48,557 bases of DNA from assembly GCA_026415655.1 (NCBI GenBank), contig JAOAGR010000011.1, positions 1 to 48,557 of the forward strand, read 5' to 3'. Under the pieces are notes generated by a model. It was given only the letters and a program-made list of their open reading frames with translations. It did not search any database and was not told where the DNA came from. The position numbers and the translations under genes were made by a program. Positions 16,497 to 24,342 of this stretch are shown one piece after another. Every line of letters begins with the position of its first letter. The first letter of the stretch is position 1. The DNA comes from Candidatus Dojkabacteria bacterium. GTDB lineage: Bacteria; Patescibacteriota; Dojkabacteria; JAOAGR01.

Positions 16497-16811
16497 ATGG
16501 CTGAGAATAATCGCCAAAAGGTATATGAAATAGTAAAACTTATTCCGAAAGGAAAAATAATGTCATTTAGCCAAATTGGTAGACTAATAGGTCTTCATCC
16601 TCGTACAGTAGGAAATATATTAACAACGATGAAAGGTGAAGATCTAGAAAAAATACCCTGGCATCGTGTTGTAAACAGTAAGGGATACATTAGCGCAATA
16701 AAACTTGGATTAAAGGGACAGATACAGGAAAAATTACTACGAAGAGAAGGTTTAAAGATAATAGACTATCAAATCATAGATTATGAAAAACACTGGCATA
16801 AAATTATCTAA
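16497..16811 (+). CDS. Alkyltransferase-like DNA-binding protein (ATL)
   Basis: 104 residues, equal to the C-terminal DNA-binding domain of O6-alkylguanine-DNA alkyltransferase. The segment GKIMSFSQIGRLIGLHPRTVG gives the helix-turn-helix, and the active-site motif PCHRV reads PWHRVVNSKG, with tryptophan at position 55 in place of the alkyl-accepting cysteine. Such ATL proteins cannot remove alkyl groups; they bind O6-alkylguanine, flip it out and flag it for nucleotide excision repair. It ends with a 4-bp overlap with the convergent ferredoxin gene. Confidence 0.92.
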   Translation: MAENNRQKVYEIVKLIPKGKIMSFSQIGRLIGLHPRTVGNILTTMKGEDLEKIPWHRVVNSKGYISAIKLGLKGQIQEKLLRREGLKIIDYQIIDYEKHWHKII

Positions 16812-17110
16812 TCTTCAGGATAAATTCTTACCCAAGTACCATTCTCATATTTTTCAACAATAATTGCGAGCACTGGACAAACCATCGCAGATTTTTTCAG
16901 TCTTTCAAGACCCTGTTCTGTCACCAATACTTCTACCCATTCTCCATCCTTAGATTTGGCGACCACATCATCTATATTTACTGTCTCATTTGGTATAGCT
17001 TTACCATCATCATCTAAAATATATAATTCGGGCTCTACCGCAATACAAGTCATTGCAGGTACACATAAATTTTTATCTACTTTATATCTGCATATAATAT
17101 TAGCTTCCAT
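16808..17110 (-). CDS. Ferredoxin, single cluster, probably [3Fe-4S]
   Basis: 100 residues. The pattern is C16-V-P-A-M-T-C22 and, after a long insert, C78 in MVCPVLAIIV. A usual [4Fe-4S] ferredoxin has C-x2-C-x2-C; here alanine 19 replaces the middle cysteine, leaving three ligands, the pattern of [3Fe-4S] proteins. The motif is followed by EPELYILDDDGKA, as in small monocluster ferredoxins. It carries electrons in the cytoplasm; the partner is not known. It is the last gene of rpmF-nusB-ferredoxin. Confidence 0.88.
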   Translation of the reverse strand: MEANIICRYKVDKNLCVPAMTCIAVEPELYILDDDGKAIPNETVNIDDVVAKSKDGEWVEVLVTEQGLERLKKSAMVCPVLAIIVEKYENGTWVRIYPED

Positions 17111-17115
17111 GACAA

Positions 17116-17586
17116 TTATTCTAATTTATTGGAATCATTTTTACTAACACTTTGTAACTTCTCATAAATTTTCCCCAATATACCGGCAACTTTTTTAGTA
17201 TATATATCCGCACCAAAATCTCTCAAAAGCTCAATAGCTTCATCAACAGCTACTTTTGGCGGTGTTATGCACGCATCAAATCCTTCATATATTGCTAATC
17301 TTAAAACAACTAAACTCAATGGATCTAAATCTTTTGATTTTACAGGTGAAGAGTAAGTATCAATATAAACATCCAGCCTATCATTTTGATCTTTCAATCC
17401 ATTTAATATTTTTTCAGCTAATTTTTTTGAGTAGCTAATGTTTTGTGTTGAACTACTTTTTTCTAAAATTTGTAATATTTCTGAAAAAGTAAATTCATTA
17501 TATCCACAATCAACATAAAAGGTTTGATACAAAAACATTACACATAAAATCCTAGATAAATGTCTTGGATCACTAAAAGAACGCAT
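17116..17586 (-). CDS. nusB: Transcription antitermination factor NusB
   Basis: 156 residues. The helical NusB fold is recognised from SRILCVMFLYQTFY at the N-terminus, VLRLAIYEGF in the middle and the conserved PPKVAVDEAIELLRDFG followed by KKVAGILGKI. NusB binds boxA RNA with S10 and supports rRNA transcription. It starts 2 nt after rpmF and is 5 nt upstream of the ferredoxin gene, so the three are one unit. No Shine-Dalgarno sequence. Confidence 0.95.
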   Translation of the reverse strand: MRSFSDPRHLSRILCVMFLYQTFYVDCGYNEFTFSEILQILEKSSSTQNISYSKKLAEKILNGLKDQNDRLDVYIDTYSSPVKSKDLDPLSLVVLRLAIYEGFDACITPPKVAVDEAIELLRDFGADIYTKKVAGILGKIYEKLQSVSKNDSNKLE

Positions 17587-17588
17587 AA

Positions 17589-17777
17589 TTAAATAGCTTT
17601 CCTAACAAGGTGACCTTTATAGTAACCACAATTTGAACATACTCTGTGAGGTTTTTTGAGTGCGCCACAATTTGAACACTTAGATAAACTGACCAACTCT
17701 CTTGCAATCCTTACATGATGAGATCTCCTATTATTCCTCCTAGATTTACTATGTCTTTTTTTTGGTAATGCAGCCAT
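17589..17777 (-). CDS. rpmF: Ribosomal protein bL32
   Basis: 62 residues. MAALPKKRHSKSRRNNRRSH is the usual basic N-terminus, and the zinc ribbon has two pairs, CSNCG and CSNCGYYKG, so this is the zinc-binding form. It is a component of the large subunit near the peptidyl-transferase side. First gene of the rpmF-nusB-ferredoxin operon. A TTGACA is present upstream but I could not match it with a well-spaced -10. Confidence 0.97.
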   Translation of the reverse strand: MAALPKKRHSKSRRNNRRSHHVRIARELVSLSKCSNCGALKKPHRVCSNCGYYKGHLVRKAI

Positions 17778-17878
17778 AATTTTTAAATTAAATAAATGTC
17801 AAGGGATTTTAACACACTAACTCTTAATTTCCAATTTCTACATTAAAAAACAGCTTTTAAAAGTCTTGATATTTCTAT

Positions 17879-18571
17879 TTAAAAACCACAGACCTCCTTC
17901 TTACCGGCAAGATAACTTGCCACTTTGTTTTTATCATTTATTTCGAAAACAATAGCTACCTGATAAGTACAGCCCTGCTTTGAACCACTACCTAAATTTT
18001 TCTTGCAGATCATAAGCTTTGATTCTTCAAAACCTTCGACTACTCCTGTCTTTGAATATATGTCATTAAATAAATATGTATCATAGTTATTAATAACACA
18101 CTCATATCCTCTTGATTCTAAAGCCATCCTTATTTTTTGAGGATCGAATTCGAATCTATCTAATTCTATACCCTTTAATATTTTTGAAGCCAACTCTTCT
18201 CGTGAAGAAGCAGCCAAAATTTCTCTTTCATTTGCGCTATTTATGAAGTTATAAGCAAGAAAACCACCCCCGATACACAAAGTAACCAATATGCAAAAGA
18301 CAAATACTCCAATAAGAACATAAAAAACGGTTTTGTTATTACCCTTTGTTAAATTATTAAGTGAATTAGGAAAATTTCCTGGAGATACAGTTTGAGTTGG
18401 CTGCATCATATTCTGAAATTGAGTCTGTGATGGCAAATAATCTGTATTATTAAATCCAGTTTGTAGATTTTGACTCATTTGCGATGTTTGTTGCATCACT
18501 GTTCCCTGCCCGTCATTCATTGGAATAGTATTTTGTGTACTTTGATTATTTATTGTGTTTTGATCGTTCAT
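17879..18571 (-). CDS. Unknown single-pass membrane protein with Gln/Asn-rich N-terminus
   Basis: 230 residues. The first 90 are dominated by Gln, Asn, Thr and Met (for example TVMQQTSQMSQNLQTG), likely disordered and cytoplasmic. A transmembrane helix follows at about 92-116 (VFYVLIGVFVFCILVTLCIGGG). The outer part of about 110 residues has four cysteines and may be disulfide-bonded. I do not recognise a family. It starts 6 nt after the pheT stop and is probably read from the same message. Confidence 0.7.
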   Translation of the reverse strand: MNDQNTINNQSTQNTIPMNDGQGTVMQQTSQMSQNLQTGFNNTDYLPSQTQFQNMMQPTQTVSPGNFPNSLNNLTKGNNKTVFYVLIGVFVFCILVTLCIGGGFLAYNFINSANEREILAASSREELASKILKGIELDRFEFDPQKIRMALESRGYECVINNYDTYLFNDIYSKTGVVEGFEESKLMICKKNLGSGSKQGCTYQVAIVFEINDKNKVASYLAGKKEVCGF

Positions 18572-18577
18572 ACTATA

Positions 18578-21064
18578 CTATTTTATAAAATTTAAATTAC
18601 TTTTCAAAGGAGTACCTACAACCCCATCATTGAGTATTAGTATTCCATCATTTTGTCCTAAATTCAGTCCCAGTTCTTTTGCAGAACATAACATACCATA
18701 AGACATTACTCCTCTTAAATCTGTTGGTTTTATCTCAATAATTTCACCAGTCTTATGAGAAAATAATCTAGCGCCTGGTAAGGCCACAGGGACCAATACA
18801 TTTTCCATTCCTACTAATATATTACGTGCACCTGTTACTATCTGAACAATATTAGTCTTATCAATATCAGGCTGAATAGTAACATATTTATCTCCCAAAT
18901 CAACAGTACAAACAACCAATCTATCAGCATTTGGATGTTTCTCTACATTTATTATTTTTCCAACCACTATATTCTCAATATCATCTAAAGGATTAAATGT
19001 ATTGGAAGTATTCTCTCTTCCTCTTATCTGGACTTGATATTTGGATATCAATAGATTTTCAATAGCAATATGTAACGCATTTACCTCATCAAGAGTCAAA
19101 GTACGATCTTTAGCTTGATAAAATATACGGAGTAAAATAGATCTTTTTTTCTCATCATATTCGTATACATCGTTTACCTCAACTGAACGAACATACTCAT
19201 GGTCAAATCTCCTGATTTCATCTATCAACTCATCAGCAACAACAGATTTTGCGACAAGTACAGACATATCAAGCCATGTACCAGGATATTGCGAATATTT
19301 CTCGTATGAATATGTTTTTCTCTTTATCTGAGCTGATTTTTCAAGGTCCAAATCAAAACCAACTACTAAGTTATTTATATCAAAATGCTTTATCAGCATA
19401 GAAGAACTAAAAATACCCATATTTCCCAAGAAAATATCTTTTACATACACATCTGCACTAAGCTCAAAAAAAGTTCTATCTGATTTAACATACTTTATAT
19501 CCGTATATCCTAAATTTACTAATAAAGAATGTAATACACCTTTTAGATAATAAAACAAATATTCATGATTATTTTTTTTAGTTATATCAGCATAAACAGC
19601 TCCTAATTTTGTAATTTCCCTGTACGGAAATTCTTCACTCGAATTTTTATCTTGATAATAAATCTTTCCTATCTCAAAAAAATTAACTTCCTTATCACCA
19701 CGATCAACGACTCTTTTTAGAGAATATAAAAGCTGTACATAAATATTTGTACGCATATGTGTATGCTCAGATGTTGGTGGATTTAAAATCCCAACTGCAC
19801 TATCAGCTAAAGGATCATTCATATTAACAAAATCTTCATACCTGGCCATCGGTACAGTAATCAATTCATTAAAACCAAGAGATATCATTAAGTCCTTAAT
19901 ATCCTCCGATAATTGCAATATAGGTAATCTAATTTCTTTAGGCACCTCGCTTTTAAGGTAACGATTTGGTATTTTTTCATAACCATAAATCCTTAATATC
20001 TCCTCAACAATATCTGCTGACTGTGTAACATCTGTACGAAAATATGGTACCGTAAGGTTAATAAATCGATCTTGTTCAATTGAATTTATTTCAAAAGATA
20101 ATTTTTTAAGAATATTTAATATAGTATCTAAATCAATATTAATTCCTCCAAGTCTTTCAACTTCATATGTGTCAAAAACAAAAGATATACTAGTTTGCTT
20201 CTGAGGATATATATCATCAATATACTCAACAACAAAATCCTCACTACCTGCATATTCGGCCAAGAAATCTATAGCTCTCGCCAAAGCATAATCACACTCC
20301 TCTGGTGAAATATCATGTGAGTGTCTTTTTGCGGCTTCGGTAAACAAATTATGCCTTAACATTGACTTTCTTATTGTTGCATATTCATAAGCCGCACATT
20401 CTAGGATAATCTCATTTGTATCTGCAGCAATTCCAGAATTTCTACCTCCTATGAGCCCTGGCATACCTAGTATCTCATTTCCATATGAAAATACGAGATC
20501 TTCTTCTGTTAATTCCACAGATGATCCATCGAAAGTCTCCAAAACTTCTCCTTTTACCGCATTTCGTATGGAAACATTGCCTCCTAACTTAGATGCATCA
20601 AAAGCGTGCATCGGCATACCTGTTTCAATCATCACAAAATTTGTTATGTCAACAATATTATTTATTGTTGATATTCCATAAAGTGATAAGTATTTTTTCA
20701 TCCACTCAGGTGAATCTTTTACGGTAACACCTTTTACTTTCGCATACTTAAATCTTTTTAAAGAATCTGTTTGAGAAAAAAAACGAATAGGTAGACTCTC
20801 TTTATCTCTGTTTGTTTGATAATCTTTTACAGAAGGAACATGTAATTCACGATCGAAGGATACCGCAACTTCTCTAGCAATCCCCAAAATAGAATAACAA
20901 TCTGGTCTGTTAAATCTAAGTTCTAAATCAACAACTAACTCTCCATCAACTTCAAATTTCTTATCAAGCATATGACCTATCATCGAGAGCTTATCTGTCA
21001 ATTCTGAAATCGATATATTTTCTATATTTACATAATCTTTTAGCCAAATTATTGGTACATTCAT
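18578..21064 (-). CDS. pheT: Phenylalanyl-tRNA synthetase beta chain, with tRNA-binding domain at the C-terminus
   Basis: 828 residues. The N-terminal part (MNVPIIWLKDYVNIENISIS) goes directly to VDLELRFNRPDCYSILGIARE, so the EMAP/tRNA-binding domain normally found at about residues 40-150 is absent. B3/B4 (NNIVDITNFVMIETGMPMHAFD), B5, the catalytic-like core and the FDX-ACB domain (about 590-685, DRTLTLDEVNALH) follow in usual order. The missing domain is at the end instead: residues about 697-828 contain VVGKIINVEKHPNADRLVVC, PVALPGARL and YGMLCSAKELGL. The chain pairs with PheS to charge tRNA-Phe. The gene is 12 nt after pheS. Confidence 0.96.
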   Translation of the reverse strand: MNVPIIWLKDYVNIENISISELTDKLSMIGHMLDKKFEVDGELVVDLELRFNRPDCYSILGIAREVAVSFDRELHVPSVKDYQTNRDKESLPIRFFSQTDSLKRFKYAKVKGVTVKDSPEWMKKYLSLYGISTINNIVDITNFVMIETGMPMHAFDASKLGGNVSIRNAVKGEVLETFDGSSVELTEEDLVFSYGNEILGMPGLIGGRNSGIAADTNEIILECAAYEYATIRKSMLRHNLFTEAAKRHSHDISPEECDYALARAIDFLAEYAGSEDFVVEYIDDIYPQKQTSISFVFDTYEVERLGGINIDLDTILNILKKLSFEINSIEQDRFINLTVPYFRTDVTQSADIVEEILRIYGYEKIPNRYLKSEVPKEIRLPILQLSEDIKDLMISLGFNELITVPMARYEDFVNMNDPLADSAVGILNPPTSEHTHMRTNIYVQLLYSLKRVVDRGDKEVNFFEIGKIYYQDKNSSEEFPYREITKLGAVYADITKKNNHEYLFYYLKGVLHSLLVNLGYTDIKYVKSDRTFFELSADVYVKDIFLGNMGIFSSSMLIKHFDINNLVVGFDLDLEKSAQIKRKTYSYEKYSQYPGTWLDMSVLVAKSVVADELIDEIRRFDHEYVRSVEVNDVYEYDEKKRSILLRIFYQAKDRTLTLDEVNALHIAIENLLISKYQVQIRGRENTSNTFNPLDDIENIVVGKIINVEKHPNADRLVVCTVDLGDKYVTIQPDIDKTNIVQIVTGARNILVGMENVLVPVALPGARLFSHKTGEIIEIKPTDLRGVMSYGMLCSAKELGLNLGQNDGILILNDGVVGTPLKSNLNFIK

Positions 21065-21076
21065 AATTTATTTTAT

Positions 21077-22075
21077 TTAAATTAAAGTTCCATTATACAA
21101 ATCACGAATATCACTGATTCCATACTTTTGCATAACAATACGATCCAGACCCATCCCCCAAGCAAAACCAGAATATGTATTTGGATTTATGTTCATCATG
21201 CGAAGAGAATTTGGATGGACCATCCCAGCCCCCAACATCTCCATCCACCCCCGGTATTTACAAACCTGACAACCGTTACCATTACAATGCAAACAACTAA
21301 TATCTACACCTGCACCAGGTTCTACTTGAGGATAATACTTAGCTCTAAATCTTGTCTTCACATTTTCTCCAAAAAATTCTTTTACAAATCTATCTAGTAC
21401 CCCCTTTAAATCAGCCATAGTCAGATCTTCAGCTATAGCTAGACCCTCATATTGAAAAAATGCAAAGTGATTTGTAGCATTAAGATCTTCATATCTGTAA
21501 ACCCTTCCTGGCACAACAATCCTTAGAGGAATAGACTCATTTTGCATAGCTCTACCTTCTACCGATGATGTATGAGAGCGTAATATTATTTCAGGATCGT
21601 TTATAACTAACGTGTCTTGCAAGGATCTTGCTGGATGATTTTTAGGAAGATTCATTACCTCAAATACATAGTAATCTGTCTCAATCTCAGGTCCGGCATA
21701 AACAGAAAATCCCATGTTTCTGAAAATCGAGTTCATTTCCCTAATAACAAGCGTAACAGGATGTAACCGTCCAATCTTAAATCGAATACCAGGCAAGGTA
21801 ACATCAAAATAATCATATTTTCCTTTGGAAAAAGAATCAATTTGTTTTAATTGCGAATAAAGTTCTTCAGCTTTTTTTCTAAGTATATTCGCTCTTCTTC
21901 CAACAACCGATCGTATATCCTGCGGCAGATCTTTTATGACTGATAAAATATGCATTAGAGACGACTCCTTTGACAAAAATACCGCTTTTAATTCATTATA
22001 ATCCTTATTTTGCTCTACCTGAACAAATTTATTTTCGAGATTCTCTAATTCTCTTAAAATCAAGTCTACATCCAT
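21077..22075 (-). CDS. pheS: Phenylalanyl-tRNA synthetase alpha chain
   Basis: 332 residues. An N-terminal coiled coil for tRNA-Phe (about 1-85) precedes the class II catalytic domain: motif 2 in RIVVPGRVYRYEDLNATN with FFQYEGL, and motif 3 in GFAWGMGLDRIVM. The cysteine group CLHCNGNGCQVCKYRGWMEM is the zinc-binding variant common in bacterial PheS. It forms the alpha2-beta2 enzyme with PheT encoded just downstream. TATAAT is only 2 nt before the ATG, so the start or the true -10 is slightly uncertain. Confidence 0.97.
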   Translation of the reverse strand: MDVDLILRELENLENKFVQVEQNKDYNELKAVFLSKESSLMHILSVIKDLPQDIRSVVGRRANILRKKAEELYSQLKQIDSFSKGKYDYFDVTLPGIRFKIGRLHPVTLVIREMNSIFRNMGFSVYAGPEIETDYYVFEVMNLPKNHPARSLQDTLVINDPEIILRSHTSSVEGRAMQNESIPLRIVVPGRVYRYEDLNATNHFAFFQYEGLAIAEDLTMADLKGVLDRFVKEFFGENVKTRFRAKYYPQVEPGAGVDISCLHCNGNGCQVCKYRGWMEMLGAGMVHPNSLRMMNINPNTYSGFAWGMGLDRIVMQKYGISDIRDLYNGTLI

Positions 22076-22127
22076 AAATTATATTTGATTTTAGTACAGC
22101 AATAATATAAACACAATACAAATAGAA

Positions 22128-22133
22128 TATAAT
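22128..22133 (+). promoter_or_regulatory. -10 box of the hydrolase-murF-like-murJ operon
   Basis: TATAAT, 8 nt before the ATG at 22142. A -35 box is not obvious. Confidence 0.4.
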
Positions 22134-22141
22134 ACTACTAA

Positions 22142-22909
22142 ATGCCTTCTGAAAAATACATAAAATTTGAAAATCAAATATTGCATTATTACCTGTTTGA
22201 AAATTCATCTAATAGAACATACTATGTAATGCTTCACGGATGGGGGCTCGAATCAAAAGTTTGGATTGATATTGGCAAATATATTTATGATATTAGCTCA
22301 TCAAACGTCATACTCCTAGATCTTCCTGGATTTGGCCAAAGCAGTAAATTAAAACATAAATATTCGTTTTACGCATACTGCGAGATGATTGAAAAAATAA
22401 TAAATAAAGTATGTAATACAAAAGCGGAAATAATCCTAATAGGACACTCATTTGGGGGGAAAATATCCTCCGTAGTAGCTTCTAGAAAACAGCTCAACAT
22501 AAAAAAAATAATTCTTATCGACTCAGCTGCATTTAAAGATAATTCGTTTAAAACTCAAATTATTAAATTATTTTCCACGATAATGCCAAAACAGATTAAG
22601 GAAATTTCTATTGTAAAAAAAATCACACAAAAATTCAGAACATCAGATTACAACGAAATAAATGATGAAAATATAAAATTTTTGTTTCTATCCACCATAG
22701 AGACAGATATATCTGAAATTCTGAAAAAGATTCAGACAAAAATAGATATTATTTGGGGTGAAAATGATGAAATTACTCCACTTTCTCAGGGAATAAAAAT
22801 TCAACAATTAGTAAATGCAAAAAATCTTTTTATTATCAAAAATGCAAAACATCTACCATTTTTAGAAAATAAAGATGAATTCTTAAAAGCTTTAAATCAA
22901 ATATTATGA
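22142..22909 (+). CDS. Alpha/beta hydrolase
   Basis: 255 residues. The nucleophile elbow is GHSFGG, the oxyanion segment MLHGWG, the acid is Asp in WGENDEITP and the histidine in NAKHLPF. The lid region (about 140-195) is helical and charged. It is an esterase or lipase-like enzyme whose substrate is unknown. It overlaps the MurF-like gene by 4 bp (ATGA), which couples their translation and suggests an envelope-related substrate. Confidence 0.9.
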   Translation: MPSEKYIKFENQILHYYLFENSSNRTYYVMLHGWGLESKVWIDIGKYIYDISSSNVILLDLPGFGQSSKLKHKYSFYAYCEMIEKIINKVCNTKAEIILIGHSFGGKISSVVASRKQLNIKKIILIDSAAFKDNSFKTQIIKLFSTIMPKQIKEISIVKKITQKFRTSDYNEINDENIKFLFLSTIETDISEILKKIQTKIDIIWGENDEITPLSQGIKIQQLVNAKNLFIIKNAKHLPFLENKDEFLKALNQIL

Positions 22910-24339
22910 AACTAAAAGATCTAGCAAGAGAGATTTATCTTTTTCAGCTTGAATATTATGATATTAAAAGATATTTGAAAGCATCAAAACATGTTAAAGA
23001 AGTTTTTTTCGAAAGAAAAATAGATTTTACTCCCAAATTAATTTCTATTCTTATTGCATCAATTCTATCTTTGTTTTTAATTAATTTAATAATTTACCAT
23101 CTTTGGGGCATATCTTTAACATTGATTTTATTTATACTGTTTTCTAGTTTTATTTATATTCACTTATTTAAGTACTTTCTTATAATTGGAAGTTTGTTTG
23201 TTTATCCAATCGAATTAATTATCAAAAATCTTATTTATTTTATAGCAAAATTAAAACTTAAAAGATGCAAAAACCTTATAGTCATAGGTATTGCAGGAAG
23301 TTATGGCAAGACATCAACAAAAAATATCATCTCATACTTACTTGAACAAAAATATATTGTGCTAAAAACCGATAAATCTATCAATACTCCTCTTGGCATC
23401 TGTAAAATAATACTTAAACAGCTAAACAAAAGTCATGATTTTTTTGTTGTTGAAATAGGAGAATATAAAAAAGGTGATGTGAGGGAAATTGCAAATATAG
23501 TGGAGCCCCACATTGGAATAATAACCGGTATCAATGAAGCTCACAATGAACGCATGGGAGGAATAAAAAATGCTATTGAAACAATATTTGAAATCACTGA
23601 ATCAAAAAAAATTGGAGAAATTTATATAAACATTGATGATATAAATATTAAAAACTCATATAAAAAATACGAATCCGCAAAATATCAATTTGTACCCTAC
23701 TCTTCTTCCAAGACTGATGAATGTGGTATTGAAGAATTGGAATTTGATACTGATGGAAATGGCCAGAAATGGAAATTACAAGATTTTAAATCAAGCCAAA
23801 CAATAATTGGAAAAACGAAATTAATAGCGGAATACGCTCTCGGTTTGATAATGCTTTGCTATCTTTTTAACAAGAGATTCAATATAGTTTCAACTAATCA
23901 ATTTATCAAAATAATTGAACACTATAAAGGTACACCACATCGCTTATATTTAATAAAAAATAGCAAAAACTTAATCATTATTGATGATAGTTATAATTCA
24001 AATCCAAATGGCGCAAAAGAGGCGATAAAAACACTAGCAAAGTTTAAAAACAGAAGAAAAATTTATATCACACCAGGTATAGTAGAACTAGGTGATTTAT
24101 CGTACGAAAAACATTTTTATATAGGTGAATTACTAGCTGGTTATGGTATAAATGTAATATTACTTATAGAAAATTCAAATATAAAAGGTATCATAGACGG
24201 TGCCTTATCCAAAGGTTTCAGAAAAGAAAACATAATAATCTTTAGAAATAGATCAGAATTACATAAAAATATCGAAAAATTCACTGAACCAGGAGATGTG
24301 TTATTATTCCAAAACGACGTTACAGAAAACTATTTTTAA
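22906..24339 (+). CDS. MurF-like Mur ligase with a membrane N-terminal region
   Basis: 477 residues. The central and C-terminal Mur ligase domains are clear: P-loop GIAGSYGKTSTKN (about 128-140), the VEIGEYKKGDVREIA segment, NEAHNERMGG and the MurF-type DDSYNSNPNGAKEAIKTL. In place of the N-terminal UDP-MurNAc-binding domain there are about 120 residues with three hydrophobic helices (about 45-66, 68-85, 87-105). The protein may add D-Ala-D-Ala to a membrane-bound precursor or to a different acceptor. It lies between a hydrolase and murJ; ddl and alr are 8 kb downstream. MurF activity is inferred. Confidence 0.85.
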   Translation: MKLKDLAREIYLFQLEYYDIKRYLKASKHVKEVFFERKIDFTPKLISILIASILSLFLINLIIYHLWGISLTLILFILFSSFIYIHLFKYFLIIGSLFVYPIELIIKNLIYFIAKLKLKRCKNLIVIGIAGSYGKTSTKNIISYLLEQKYIVLKTDKSINTPLGICKIILKQLNKSHDFFVVEIGEYKKGDVREIANIVEPHIGIITGINEAHNERMGGIKNAIETIFEITESKKIGEIYINIDDINIKNSYKKYESAKYQFVPYSSSKTDECGIEELEFDTDGNGQKWKLQDFKSSQTIIGKTKLIAEYALGLIMLCYLFNKRFNIVSTNQFIKIIEHYKGTPHRLYLIKNSKNLIIIDDSYNSNPNGAKEAIKTLAKFKNRRKIYITPGIVELGDLSYEKHFYIGELLAGYGINVILLIENSNIKGIIDGALSKGFRKENIIIFRNRSELHKNIEKFTEPGDVLLFQNDVTENYF

Positions 24340-24342
24340 TTT

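Noticed and set aside
16497-16811. Active O6-alkylguanine-DNA alkyltransferase
   Set aside because: The acceptor cysteine of PCHRV is tryptophan, so it is an alkyltransferase-like protein.
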